Position numbers and translations under genes: made by a program. Positions 20,224-31,776 of a stretch of DNA of 64,000 nucleotides are shown here, one piece after another. The stretch is from contig JAAKBF010000007.1 in NCBI GenBank assembly GCA_012656075.1, forward strand, positions 1,860,001 to 1,924,000, given 5' to 3'. Source of the stretch: Phytophthora hibernalis. Taxonomy: Eukaryota > Oomycota > Peronosporomycetes > Peronosporales > Peronosporaceae. Positions within the stretch are counted from its first letter, which is position 1, and each line of letters starts with the position of its first letter. The notes under the pieces were generated by a model. That model ran no database searches. It was given only the letters and a program-made list of their open reading frames with translations, and was not told the DNA's origin.

Positions 20224-21632
20224 TCAGTTCTGACCGTGCTGCTTGTAGAGCTCGATCACGCGGTTCACGTCGCGTTTGCAACCCAAGAAGATCGGCGAAC
20301 GCTGGTGGATGTGAGTCTGCAGGATTCGACACGGCAGTCAAGTTAGAACTGAGGTTGATCGGCAGCTTTTAACAATGGAACGTACGGGACACAAGTCGAG
20401 GACGCGCTCGGTGCCGGTCGTGGAAGCGCCTCCAGCCTGCTCCATGATGAAGGACATCGGATTGCCCTCGTACAGCAGACGCAACTTGCCATCCTTGCTC
20501 TGAGAAGTACAACAAGGTTAGTAGCTGATCTTGTCGTTGACGGAAGGAATTTGCAGACGACGAACCTTGTCACTGCCTGGATACAGGTAGATGCCGCCGT
20601 ACAGGATCGTACGGTGAATGTCCGAGACCATGCTGCCGACGTATCGGGCGTTGTAAGACGTGGGCTTGTTCTTGCATTCGTCCACGAACGCCTTGCTGGC
20701 CTTGTCCCAGTGCGCGTAGTTGCCTTCGTTGCACGAGTAGATCTGCGTTTGAAAGGCATCACGACGTTTGGTGTCAGAACTCCAGCAGCAGCTCAAGTAG
20801 CAGAGAGGTTGTAGCGTACCGTCTTGGGGTTCTCGGGGATTCGCATGTCCTTGAGTGACAAGATGAACGCGCCGATCGTCGGGTCCAGCGTGAAGCAGTG
20901 CACACCCTTGCCCCACGTCAGCACGAGCTGAGTGGAGCTGCCGTACATGCAGTACCCTGCCGCCACAAGCTGCCTACCAGGCTGCAGGATATCCTTGAAT
21001 CTGCACCAAACGAAAGTCAGCCTCTTCTTGTAAAATGAGACGTGTCAGACATACCCGCCAGGCTGGGCTGCTTCACGGTGGTAAATGCCGAAGATGGTGC
21101 CGGTGGAGACATTGCAGTCGATGTTGGAAGAGCCGTCAAGAGGGTCGAAGGCGATGCAGTACTTGGCTACAGTACAGCAAAGTTCAAACAGGTTAGAACC
21201 TGTTCTACAGTATCCAATGGAGCTCTACTCACTTCCACTCGAGTCGTTCTCCACACAAACAGGTTCGACTTCTTCTTCAGAGACCATGACTTCGATCTTG
21301 GTGGAGAACTGTACCACAACCACAAGGTGACAGGTCAGCACTCACCCACAGCATGATCAGCAGCCTTGTCAACGCACCTTCAAGGCGTTGATGAATACGT
21401 CGTTGGCCAGGACATCGAGTTTCTTCACTTGATCGCCCGTCGCGTTCTCCGATCCATCGAGACCGTACAGTCCTATTAACCCAGCTCGACGAACGGAGCT
21501 GGCAATGACCTTGCAGGCCAACTCGATGGACGAGAACAGCACGCTCAGGTCGGCATTGCGCTGGATCTCGCTCTCGCCAAGGATGAAGCGGTTGAGTGTG
21601 ATGGGGTTCGAGTGGTTGACTTCGGTAGCCAT
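20224..21632 (-). CDS. FBP: Fructose-1,6-bisphosphatase, seven-exon paralogue
   Basis: Exons 21632-21378, 21308-21233, 21166-21055, 21000-20820, 20742-20566, 20499-20386 and 20316-20224 give 335 residues; all junctions are GT..AG and in phase. The start MATEVNHSNPITLNRFIL is collinear with MAAQVDHSNP of the intronless copy, so this one has no N-terminal extension. Active-site motifs are retained (FDPLDGSSNIDCNVSTGTIF, YVGSMVSDIHRTILYGGIY). A difference is EEEVEPVCVENDSSG in place of the intronless copy's acidic EEEEKPIIVEHGSGG loop. It ends YKQHGQN. Likely cytosolic, with the other copy perhaps organellar; that split is inference. A core promoter element is at 21670-21684. Confidence 0.92.
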
Positions 21633-22133
21633 GGTGGACGAGACGAGGAGAACGAGTGCGGGCTACAGCGCAAATTGCGGAATGGATCATGGATAGTGAC
21701 GATGATCCCGACAGTTGAAAGGTGAGACACACTACACTACAGATACATGAAGTCGAAGTCGACCGGATTGCCAGGATGAGGTAAACCACAGCACTTGCGC
21801 AAGATGCTCCGTGGCTCATAAACATTTGTATTGCCCACTTCAACCATGACAACACGTCAGACTTCGCAATCCACTTGATCGTCAACACGAAGGAGAAGTT
21901 GCAATTGACTGGCAAGTTGTCATACCTTATCCCCACAGTGAAGGAACACGAATAGCAAAGCGCCAGTACAAATTAATCAATCCAAGACTGAAGCCAGCCC
22001 ATTCGCTGCGCCGACGAGAGCCGTTCGTGTCTTTTCTGCTGTTTTTGTGTGTTAATTTCTACTCCGAGGGGCTCAGCCGTCCGAGACGAGCGTCCCTCGA
22101 CTAGTATCAAGTACCGTGCAACCAAGCTTCTGC
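21633..22133. other. Intergenic region between eEF1B and FBPase
   Basis: About 500 bp with the promoter of the seven-exon FBPase and the 3' end of eEF1B. No further gene seen. Confidence 0.5.
21670..21684 (-). promoter_or_regulatory. Oomycete Inr plus FPR core promoter of FBPase
   Basis: The reverse strand reads CATTCCGCAATTTGC, matching the joined oomycete initiator and flanking promoter region (CATTYYNCAWTTTNYY) at every position it covers. It lies 38-52 bp upstream of the ATG at 21632, the usual place for a short 5' leader in oomycetes. Confidence 0.7.
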
Positions 22134-22805
22134 TTACATCTTGTTCATGGAGGCCACGTCCACCGACTGCACGTAGTCCTCGAAGCCCTCGATGGCCTCC
22201 GTGATGTCGTCCAGCAGCACGAGGTCGTCGATGATGATGCACTGCACCAGCAGCTTCTTGATGCCGAAGGCCACGGGCACGAGCTTGTGGCCCTCGCCCC
22301 ACGTCAAACCTTCCACAGGCAGCGCCTTGATCTTGGCAGCCAGCTCCTCCAGGTCCGTCTCGGCCTCCCACGGCTTCACCTCGATGACCACCTGCGAGCG
22401 CTCAATGGGCTTCTTCTTCTCCTTCTTGGCGGCCTTGGCGGCCTCCGCGCGCTTGGCAGCCAGCGCCTTGGCGGCCTCGTCCTCCTCCTCGTCGTCGTCT
22501 CCGAACAGGTCGTCGTCGTCCTCCTCCTCCTCTTCCTTGGGGGCAGGGGCGGCCTTCTTAGCAGCAGCAGGAGCAGCCTGCTTGGTCACCAGGATGGCAC
22601 GCAGACCCAGCTTGGCAGCCACGTGCACGTACCAACGGTAGACGTTGGCCACCTGAGCGGCATCGGGCACAGTCGAGAACTGCTGGAAGACGGTGACGTC
22701 GGCAGCGCTGAACTGGTAGCCCTCGATGTAGCTGCGGTTGGTGAGGAAGCCGTTGAGCTTCTTGAGGCCAGCGATCTGGTCCAGGTTGTCGAAAGTCACG
22801 CCCAT
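22134..22805 (-). CDS. Elongation factor 1-beta (eEF1B guanine-nucleotide exchange subunit)
   Basis: Single exon, 223 residues. N-terminal GST-C-like domain (residues ~1-75: FDNLDQIAGLKKLNGFLTNR, SYIEGYQFSAADVTVFQQF), an Ala/Lys linker with the acidic EEEEEDDDDLFGDDDEEEDE segment typical of the family, and the C-terminal EF1-GNE domain (residues ~135-223: SQVVIEVKPWEAETDLEEL, EGLTWGEGHKLVPVAFGIKK, LLVQCIIIDDLV). It recharges eEF1A with GTP during translation elongation. The second-domain end (SVDVASMNKM) is close to the family's usual C-terminus. Confidence 0.95.
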   Translation of the reverse strand: MGVTFDNLDQIAGLKKLNGFLTNRSYIEGYQFSAADVTVFQQFSTVPDAAQVANVYRWYVHVAAKLGLRAILVTKQAAPAAAKKAAPAPKEEEEEDDDDLFGDDDEEEDEAAKALAAKRAEAAKAAKKEKKKPIERSQVVIEVKPWEAETDLEELAAKIKALPVEGLTWGEGHKLVPVAFGIKKLLVQCIIIDDLVLLDDITEAIEGFEDYVQSVDVASMNKM

Positions 22806-23208
22806 GATTATCGGTCTAGTGTATTGCTATACGGCTGGTTGGCTAGTGACGCGGGGATCTTGCAGGGAGACTGGCGCTTGGCTGGCCACGGAGAGGTGTG
22901 TGGAGGGAGCATTGGGATAATGAGGCAGGAGGTTCGACGCATAGTGGAGAGAAGTGTGCGGCAGGAGGGTAGGGGACAACGGACTCTTTTGAGAGCTAAA
23001 AGTGATGGCTTTTCAACTGTTGAAATGTGCTGCTTAGGTGTTATTTTGTAGTGGCGCAAGTGACAGCTTCATTGAAGCGAAGATGAAATTGACGCATTTG
23101 TAGAACATTTGTTGAGAATTGGTCTGTTCTGGTGTTGCAGGCGACTTCAACTTCGTCTGTTGCCATTTTAATGTTTTTCTTGTGTGGTGATGAGGTTTTA
23201 AGACTAAC
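22806..23208. other. Intergenic region up to the retrotransposon
   Basis: Promoter of eEF1B, then AT-richer sequence. The stretch 23043-23165 resembles 31190-31305 on the far side of the retrotransposon. Confidence 0.5.
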
Positions 23209-23212
23209 AATA
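23209..23212. repeat. Target-site duplication AATA (left)
   Basis: Four bases flanking the 5' LTR, repeated just after the 3' LTR. Confidence 0.85.
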
Positions 23213-24104
23213 TGTAACGGGTCGATGGTGGCGGCGGCCCTCGGGCACCCCGGCGAGATGGGCGGCGCAGTGGCAGAGCGGCAGCGGCTCTCGAGTATGA
23301 TGGGCGGCACTACAGCAGAGTGGCAGCGGCGGGCGGGGATAGGTGCGACTGTGGAGCCGGCACAGCCGTCCGGACAGTATGCGGCGCTGAAACCAGCGCA
23401 GTGAAGGAAAAGGCGGGCGAGCTGGAAGAGGTGCCTCTGACGACGATAGCCGCCAGTGGACGAGACAAAGGCGTGGCGGCAGGCCATGGTATGACGGCAG
23501 ACGGCGATGGACGAGACGGAAGTGCTGGAGGTCCAGGAGGTCAAGGGTGGTGGATACAGCGTGCGTGCGAGCGTCCGGACTGGACTGTCGGCGGCGAGCC
23601 GCAGCCAAGGAGGTTTCAGTTTCGAACTTGCGACCGGGAGCGCAAGCAAAGCAGCAGAAGCAGACGGCGGACTTCCTGCCAGCAGTGAACCAGTGGAAGA
23701 AGCGAACGGCGGCACTAGCAGATCGAAGGATCGGCGGAGCAACAAGCGGACAAAGCCGGACGGACGAAGTAAGCGAGGGGTACGAGGTACCTCAAGTTGG
23801 TCGACGGCTGCGCGCAGGGTAGGCACCACTGGGTGTACACTCGAGTGGCTAGGCGAGCGCAGCGACTAGCGCTAGACGGAGTAGTCTGGTAGGTGTCGGT
23901 GCTAGCTTACAAAGGCCGGAAGGTGCAGGACGAGAAGTGGTTGGCGGTGTTAATAAAGTAGGTGCTTGTCAAGCGAGACATGTACCGGCGCAGGGGTCAT
24001 CAATTGGTCCCCTGACGGCCAACACACGGTGTCCGCCTCCAGCAGCAAAGACGAGTGAGCATACGACCAGCCCGGCGTGCAGGGTTACTCAAAGACACGT
24101 TACA
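23213..24104 (+). repeat. 5' LTR
   Basis: 892 bp, TG...CA ends within TGTAACG/CGTTACA. Almost identical to the 3' LTR. Confidence 0.93.
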
Positions 24105-24169
24105 TGGGGCTTTTACAACAAGTGACAACGCTAGAGGCTTCCAGTGGGTCGAACATACAAGCAGAAACG

Positions 24170-25980
24170 ATGGCCAGGACGATCACGCGGCAAATACCAG
24201 GCGTCACGACGCGCTCGGCGTTGAGAACGCGTACGGCGCAGGTCAGGACACCCGGACTAGGAACGGGCATGCCACCGGCAACACCAATAACTGCGGCAGC
24301 ACAAGGTGTACCCACACCAATCTTGCCGGGAACTGCGAGGTCTGGGGACGGAGCGAGTGGTGCGGCGACCGACGGCGGAAACTTGGACACGCCGACGCTT
24401 AACGCGATGTTGCAGCAGCTGCTGACGACCGTCACGCGGTTCGAGACCAGGGTCAGTAGCATTGGGACGACGGGGGCCGCGGCACAAACGCCGCCTCTGG
24501 TTGCACGAGCAAGTCGACAGCCAACGGCACGGCCAGAAACAGCGAGGAGTAGGACACGCGGGCAAAGTGACGGCGACGCCTCCAGTGGCACGGATTCCCA
24601 AGACAGCTCATACAGAAGCGATGGAAGCAGCGGCCCGTCGAGCAGTGACTCGTCGAGCTGCATCTCGTCGAGCAGTGACTCGTCGCGGACGCAACCGGAG
24701 ATCATCAAGCAATAGGTCGACGCGGCGGGGCGTGACAAGGAGAAGTGCCGCAACCTCAAGGACTTGGAGTTGCCCACGTACACCCCGTCGCCAAAGATGT
24801 CGGTGTCTACCTGGATCGACAGGGTGGATTTAGCTCTGGATGGCGCAAGGCGTTCAGGACGTGGCAAGTGGACGGACAAAGAACTCTTTTTCGTGCTGGG
24901 TAACAAGCTCATAGAGAGCGCCGCGAAGTGGTGGGTGATGACGAACCGGAAGCTACCTAGGCATCAGAAGACCGGGCCGACGCTAAAGTAAGCGCTCTTG
25001 CGGAGGTATGGCGAAAGGCTGGACAAGTCGGCGGCGGAGTGGCGTGTGACGCAGCGAATCATGATGCCAGGGAGACGTACGCCGACTTCGCCGCGGGATT
25101 ACGCGACGCCACCGGCTGGAATCGAGTCAGCGAACGCGTGCTGCTGGCTCTGTTTTATCGGTGCCTGGACCGGACAATGCGCTCGTTGGTGAAGCAAGAG
25201 CCGAAGCCGACGACGCTAGAAGAGGCTGTCGACAAGGCGGTCGAAATCGACGATAGCGGCGAGAAAGTAGCTCAAGGCATGCACAACATTGGCCAGGCAT
25301 GGCCCACTGTGTCCACAGCATTCATGGCTCGTGGACACGACGATGCTGGTCCCTGGCGTCGGCAATGCTGTCTGGACGGATCCGGTGGCGACAACTCGGG
25401 AACCGACTGTGGCATTGACGGGGCGACACGGAAAACTTTGCGCTCTTTACGAACCCGGCTGGCGTCCACAACGTCATTTCCGGAGTTTGGGAGGTGCCGG
25501 AGGACCGCGTCTGGAATGGCCACTGCTGGGCCGTGTCGAAGAAGAAGGCTCGGAAACGAACAGAAGCGCGAACGGAAGCAGCGACGGAGAAAGGAAATGC
25601 GAGACGGGAGGATAGGAAGGCCAAATTGAGGCACACCAAAGCCGTCGTCGGGTCCAGTGAGGAAGAAGCGGCGAGCGAATCAGAGTCCGAGGTGTCCGAC
25701 GTCCCACCGCCACCAAAGAAACGAAGACGGCAGAGAGCGACGGTGAAGGTGGTGGCAGGTAGAGATCCGGAACCGCCAGCTGACCAATCTGACCAGAGTT
25801 CCAAGGGCGTAGAGTGAGTCGCTTTCCCAATCAGCGGATGCCCACCGACACAGCGTGTTTCGCCTGCGGCAAGGAAGGCCACTTTGCCGACCGGTGCACG
25901 GATCCAGACTCAAAAGCCCGTAACGACGAGTATCTGGCGAAGCGCGCCGCTCTGCGAGCGAGAAACGGGGACCGGGCGTA
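24170..25980 (+). pseudogene. Retrotransposon gag, interrupted
   Basis: The first frame starts MARTITRQIPGVTTRSALRT and is Thr/Ser/Pro-rich with an Asp/Ser-rich tail to 24715. A second frame from ~24764 has capsid-like WIDRVDLALDGARR and ESAAKWWVMTN; a third (25039 on) reads TYADFAAGLRDATGW and LEEAVDKAVEIDDSG. Near 25857-25898 is a retroviral zinc knuckle CFACGKEGHFADRC (C-x2-C-x4-H-x4-C). At least three frame changes separate these parts. Whether they are real decay or base-call losses cannot be settled here. Confidence 0.8.
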
Positions 25981-26762
25981 GGCGGGGAGCTCTACGTCCG
26001 GTTAAAGGCGAACCCCGACAGCTGCAAATGGGCGTGAGCCCGACGATCGGGACACCGCCAGACGCAAGAGAGCGCCGGTGTGCGGCACATCGACCAGGAA
26101 GCGGTGACGGAATCAGTCCAGCCGATAGGGTACCAGGACCGAAGCCGGGGTGAACGACGGAGATGAATATGCGATGGAGAGGCGGGGCGAGGCACGTCGC
26201 AGTAGTGAGGCGAGTGGCGTGTAGGAGTCTTGAAGACGAAGTGAACGGGAGAGATGAAGGACGGGCGGAGAGGTATGTGGCGACTGTTCGCCCAGCGATG
26301 ACGGGAGAGCGGTATTTACACCTGAAAGCGACGGTGGAGGTTAGCACTACGCCGACCATTGGCGAAGAGGAGCGACTGGAGCCAGCGGTGAACAACGGAC
26401 CGCAAACGGCGCGCCGTCGTCCAAAGAGAGACGTCGCCCGGGTTGAGGGTGCGTGATGTACGAGAAGCCTGGGGTTCTCGCGGACAACGTGGCAAGGCGT
26501 GAGGAAGGCGTGGCGGACATGCCAGCGACTACGTCTACGCTCACGATAAAGGCTACGGACAGTGATATGGCCGACGCGAACGAGTCGAAGCCTATTGCAG
26601 GTGGCAGTTTCCCATCTGGGTGCGATGGCCAAGACAAGGGTGATGATTCCGTTCCGCACGTTCGGCAAGGGTGGCGAGACTAAGGTGGCGGCAGTAAGGA
26701 TGGTGAGTCGAGCTCGTCTACGGCGGAGTGCAGTAACGACCGTGCAAGTGTCGGTGGCTGCT

Positions 26763-29700
26763 GACGATGGCAAAAGGGCATATTTGTGCCCACAGCAAAA
26801 CACGGGCACGTCATACTAGCGACGACGGTCACGGAGGCCAAGGACGGCAAGGCGTGGGTCCCGGCAATCAACGTGACCGGGACCAGGATCAAGTTACCAT
26901 CAAGGAGTGAGTTGGGCACATGGATCCCCCTGGATGCAGATATGCAAGTACTTTCGTTGAATGGAGAGTTGTCGCGGAAGCGACTTAGTCATTGGCTAGC
27001 AGATTTGGGTGGCGACGAGCAGCCACTTTCTAACGAGGAGGAAATAAACTTCGGCACCAAAGACGAAGGCGCCCGCTCTTTGATACGAAAGTTGTTGCGC
27101 TCCTATCGCAAGGTGTCAAGCAACCTGGGTGACTGTCCGCCTGCAACGGTGCTCGATGTGGAGCACCACATCGACACGGGAGTCGAGGCACCCATCATGC
27201 TGAAGAGGCGGAGGCACGCCCAAATGGAGGACACGGTGATCGATGACAATGTGAATACCATGCTGAAAGCCGGAGTCATCGAAGAAGGAAATGGTGCTTG
27301 GGGTTCCCAGTCGTGTTGGAAAAAGATGGCGAGGTAAGGTTTTGCGTGGACTACAGAGCGTTGAACAAGATTACCAAGAAGGACGTGTACCCATTGCCTC
27401 GTATTGATGAAACGCTGGAAGCGCTCGGCGGAGCAGTGCTCTTCACTATGCTAGACTTACGTGCCGAGTACTGGCAGATACGGGTAGCAGATCAAGACAA
27501 GGACAAGACGGCGTTCACGACGAAGAAGGGGTTGTACCGTTTGTGAGGATGCCATTTGGCCTCATGAACGCGCCGTCCACATTCCAGCGCATGATGAACG
27601 GGGTTCTCCGTGGTCTGACTTGGTCTACATGCCTAGTCTACCTCGATGACATCGTGGTGTTTACGCGTGGCGGAATCGAGTGGCACCTTGTGGAACTGGC
27701 CAGCGTGCTGGAGCGATTGTCGGTGGCGGGCCTGACCCTAAAGTTGAAGAAGTGTGTGTTCGCGGCGGAGACGATAGAATATCTGGGCCACGAGCTTAGT
27801 TGCGACGGAGTGCGTCCAGTGGAGCGACTGGTCACGGCAGTTCGAGAGTTTCTTAGGCCGAATGATCAAGAGATTCGTGCAGCTGGCAGGGTACTATCGT
27901 AAGTTTATTGACGGATTCGGCTCGATCATGGCCCCCGCTGACAAGCTTGCTAAGTAAGTCGGTCGAATGGAAGTGGACGGAAGCGCAAGAGTTTGCATAC
28001 GAGCGAATGAAGTCCATCCTGACTGAGAAGCCGCTATTGATTTACCCGAACTTCCAGTTACCATTCCGACTAGTGATGGATGCAAGCAAGGTCGGCCTCG
28101 GGGCGTGTTTGATGCAAGATGCGGGAGCGGTTGGAAGCCGGTAGCGTACGCAAGCAAGGTCAACAGCAGTGCGGAGGCCAATTACTCAATCACCGAGTTG
28201 GAGTGTCTGGCGGTGGTGTGGTCGATCAAGCTGTTCCGGCCATACTTGTATGGTCGACCGTTTGCCATTGTGACTGATCACTCGGCGTTAAAGTGGCTTA
28301 TGACACGGCAGAATCCGGCCGGCCGGTTACATCGATGGTCGCTCACACTGCAGGAGTACGACTTCGAGATTGAGTATCGCCCAGGGAGCACGAACGTGGT
28401 GGCGGACGCGTTGTCTCGCGCACCTGCGGCGGTGAGAGCCGCAATTGGCCGACGTCCTGGCTCTGGAGCGTCGGACGCAGTGGCGAAGAGGACCGTCGAG
28501 CAGGCTGTCGAGGCGGCCCTCGCCGCCCTGAAGGTCGATGAAAGCGAGGCCAACACGAACCAGGAGGAAGGACGACAGTGCGGGGAGAGACGTCGGGACC
28601 GCAGCCAAACAAGACACGAGGCGACCAGTTACACGGGCGGCAAAACGGCGCGCGGAGGAAGCAGCACGGCGACTAGTGGTGGAGCAGGCGACAGAACCAG
28701 TGAGACTGTCTGGTGGGAATGAGCCAGTGGGACAGGCATTGCATGAACCAGCTGGACAGTCGAATCAGCCCGGGATCGCCGAGGTGGCGCGGCGGTCGTC
28801 AGAGAAGCTGAGTTTGGCACGACAGGACGTGGTGACCACTAGGCGGTCTGAAGGGCAGGAGACGCAACGAGACCGGACAATCCGGGAGTCAGCGGGCCGA
28901 CGAGGAACGAGTGGGGCCAAGGCGAGCAGCGACGACAATGACGGTGTGGAACTGACTCTGCAACTCACAGACGACGAGATCATGGCGTCCCAGCGGGGCA
29001 GCAAGATGGTGCAAAGGCTGATCGGGGAAGGACATTTTTGAGGGCAGAAGATCGAGACGGCCTATGGCCTGGTGATCATAAACACGGAAGCAGGGCGTCG
29101 AGTCGTCTTGCCGCCAGGATTGTGGCCAATCGTGTTCAAAGAGTGTCACGACTCGGTCTGGGCGGGGCACCTTAGTGGCCCGCACACATACGCAAGAATC
29201 GCTAGGCTGTACTGGTGGCCTGGTATACAGAAGGAAGTGCGGCGGTGGGTGCGCGGGTGCCAAGAGTGCGGCAGTCGCAAGGCCCGCCCACGCGAGGTGA
29301 TCCCCACGCTGCGTAGTTTGCGTGGCGGTGCTGTAGGTGACCGTTGGGCACTGGACGTGGCAGGGTCGTTCCCGTTGCGGTAGGCGGTGAGCGCTACGTC
29401 ATCGCGGCGGTCGAATATGTGACGAGGTACGCCGTCGCTACGACGGTCACGCAGCACACAGCGGAGAACGTAGCTGCGTTCTTCATGAAGGAAGTGGTGC
29501 TGCGATTCGGACCATTCCGGGAGCTGCTAACGGATGGAGCCCCAGAACTCACCGGCAAGGCCATAGAGCAGTTGGTTGTACTTCTGCAGGCGAACTAGAT
29601 CAACCCGGTGCCATACAGGCCCCAGATGATCGGATTAGTGGAAAGGTTCCACCGAACCTGGAAGGATTGTGTGGCGATGTACATGGCAAACGAGAAGCAA

Positions 29701-30060
29701 AATGACTGGCACCAACCCGCGGAGGTACTGGCGCAAGCAGCGCAAGATATCGCCGGGCAGTTAGATGACGAGGGTTTGGTACCGGAAGGGGACAATGGCA
29801 AGGCGGGACGACCGCCTGTACAAGCAGAGACACGGGTCAACGCTGCACCGGGAAGACGACCTTCAAAAGAGGTCGAGGAGCAGTGGCGTCTTCGAGCGGG
29901 TACAGCGGCCCCGACCTCGCGTGGTGGAAAGACGACGACGGCGGCGAAGGAATCGTGCTGGTCAATACATCCACGAGTACGAGGTGTGGCGCTTCCCCAA
30001 GTCGCATGTCACCCACAAACAGGAAGATAAGCGTTGGGTGAGTATGAGAAACTCTACGTG
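26763..30060 (+). pseudogene. Retrotransposon pol (RT, RNase H, integrase), interrupted
   Basis: Domains in order across about eight frame segments: a pre-RT linker (27120-27290), reverse transcriptase with VRFCVDYRALNKIT, MPFGLMNAPSTFQRMM and the catalytic YLDDIVVF near 27641; RNase H with LVMDASKVGLG, ITELECLAVVWSIK and FAIVTDHSALKWL (28070-28310); integrase with an HHCC finger (HDSVWAGHLS ... CQECGSRKARP, ~29147-29285), first Asp in WALDVAGSFP, second in LTDGAPELTG and Glu in LVERFHRTWKD. I could not find a convincing aspartic-protease DSG motif in the 26000-26760 stretch. No complete product can be made from the frames as written. Confidence 0.85.
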
Positions 30061-30100
30061 GCAGGGAGGATCGTGGAAGACTCTCAACGTGAGGAAGGCG

Positions 30101-30991
30101 TGTAACGAGTGGATGGTGGCGGCGGCCTCGGGCACCCCGGCGAGATGGGCGGCGCAGTGGCAGAGCGGCAGCGGCTCTCGAGTATGATGGGTGGCACTAC
30201 AGCAGAGTGGCAGCGGCGGGCGGGGATAGGTGCGACTGTGGAGCCGGCACAGCCGTCCGGACAGTATGCGGCGCTGAAACCAGCGCAGTGAAGGAAAAGG
30301 CGGGCGAGCTGGAAGAGGTGCCTCTGACGACGATAGCCGCCAGTGGACGAGACAAAGGCGTGGCGGCAGGCCATGGTATGACGGCAGACGGCGATGGACG
30401 AGACGGAAGTGCTGGAGGTCCAGGAGGTCAAGGGTGGTGGATACAGCGTGCGTGCGAGCGTCCGGACTGGACTGTCGGCGGCGAGCCGCAGCCAAGGGAG
30501 GTTTCAGTTTCGAACTTGCGACCGGGAGCGCAAGCAAAGCAGCAGAAGCAGACGGCGGACTTCCAGCCAGCAGTGAACCAGTGGAAGAAGCGAACGGCGG
30601 CACTAGCAGATCGAAGGATCGGCGGAGCAACAAGCGGACAAAGCCGGACGGACGAAGTAAGCGAGGGGTACGAGGTACCTCAAGTTGGTCGACGGCTGCG
30701 CGCAGGGTAGGCACCACTGGGTGTACACTCGAGTGGCTAGGCGAGCGCAGCGACTAGCGCTAGACGGAGTAGTCTGGTAGGTGTCGGTGCTAGCTTACAA
30801 AGGCCGGAAGGTGCAGGACGAGAAGTGGTTGGCGGTGTTAATAAAGTAGGTGCTTGTCAAGCGAGACATGTACCGGCGCAGGGTCATCAATTGGTCCCCT
30901 GACGGCCAACACACGGTGCCCGCCTCCAGCAGCAAAGGCGAGTGAGCATACGACCAGCCCGGCGTGCAGGGTTACTCAAAGACACGTTACA
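30101..30991 (+). repeat. 3' LTR
   Basis: 891 bp, same ends as the 5' LTR; differences include single-base indels in C2-3, G2-3 and G3-4 runs. Confidence 0.93.
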
Positions 30992-30995
30992 AATA
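30992..30995. repeat. Target-site duplication AATA (right)
   Basis: Matches 23209-23212 on the other side of the element. Confidence 0.85.
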
Positions 30996-31776
30996 CTAAC
31001 CCCACGAGTACGTACGCATACGCTCACAGTAAACCAAACCATTTTGCCATCCTGTTCCGCTCGGTCGACAACGTCTCGGATGTTCACAAGTACCGGTCAA
31101 AAGTTCATCCACCGCCGCCGATCGAGCAACTTCGACAACCGACTGCCGGGTGTACTCGAAAGTCGCGTCCAGGCGAAACGTCGAAATGGAATGTTACAAG
31201 TGACTTGGACTCGGAATTGAAGCCTTTGTAGAGAGTATTTGTTGAGAATTGAAAAAACTGATATCTGACTGTTCTGGTGTTGCAGGCCTTCAATGTGGTT
31301 TGCTTACATGCGTTGCCTTTCGTTGCGATCTTGATGGGTAATATCAATGTCCAGCAGAGCTAAAGATACCAAACCCGACGAGTACAGCACACGAATTATA
31401 AAAACTTGCTCAAATGCTGATGGAATGAGCAAAGTCACCGATACGGACGTATCGGATTGCTCAGTATCGGCGGATACGACATATACAGGCATGGCTAAGA
31501 AGCACTCCAACACGAAACATCCGTAGCAGCTTCGCCAGACTGATTCTGACCGACGTAGCACGTTAATTCTAGCACGCCAGCGAGTTTTAAACATGTAAAA
31601 CATGTGTGCCCTCGAAAATGAGAAAGCACCCTCCACTTGTTCATTGGCGATACCGGTATGTTGAATTTGATCTCGACGCAATTATTAATACATGTCAAAT
31701 GTCGGTGCACCAATAACCATGTCGTTATATGGACCGTAAACTTGTTGTGTGAGCCTTCGGGGCTGGGAGAGAAACC
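30996..31776. other. Intergenic region
   Basis: Contains sequence at 31190-31305 resembling 23043-23165 across the retrotransposon. The reverse frame 31681-31304 has no family resemblance. No gene supported. Confidence 0.45.

Larger units (their letters stand above)
23213..30991 (+). mobile_element. Ty3/gypsy-type LTR retrotransposon, complete with target duplication
   Basis: A 7.8-kb element bounded by two direct LTRs (23213-24104 and 30101-30991), each starting TGTAACG and ending CGTTACA, a 7-bp inverted repeat. The host 4-mer AATA is repeated at 23209-23212 and 30992-30995. Immediately inside the 5' LTR is TGGGGCTTTTACAAC, in the place of a tRNA primer-binding site; a short purine-rich stretch precedes the 3' LTR. 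Internal order is gag, RT, RNase H, integrase, which is the Ty3/gypsy order. Reading frames are broken many times by mostly single-base shifts although the LTRs differ at only about six substitutions and three homopolymer indels. Confidence 0.95.
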
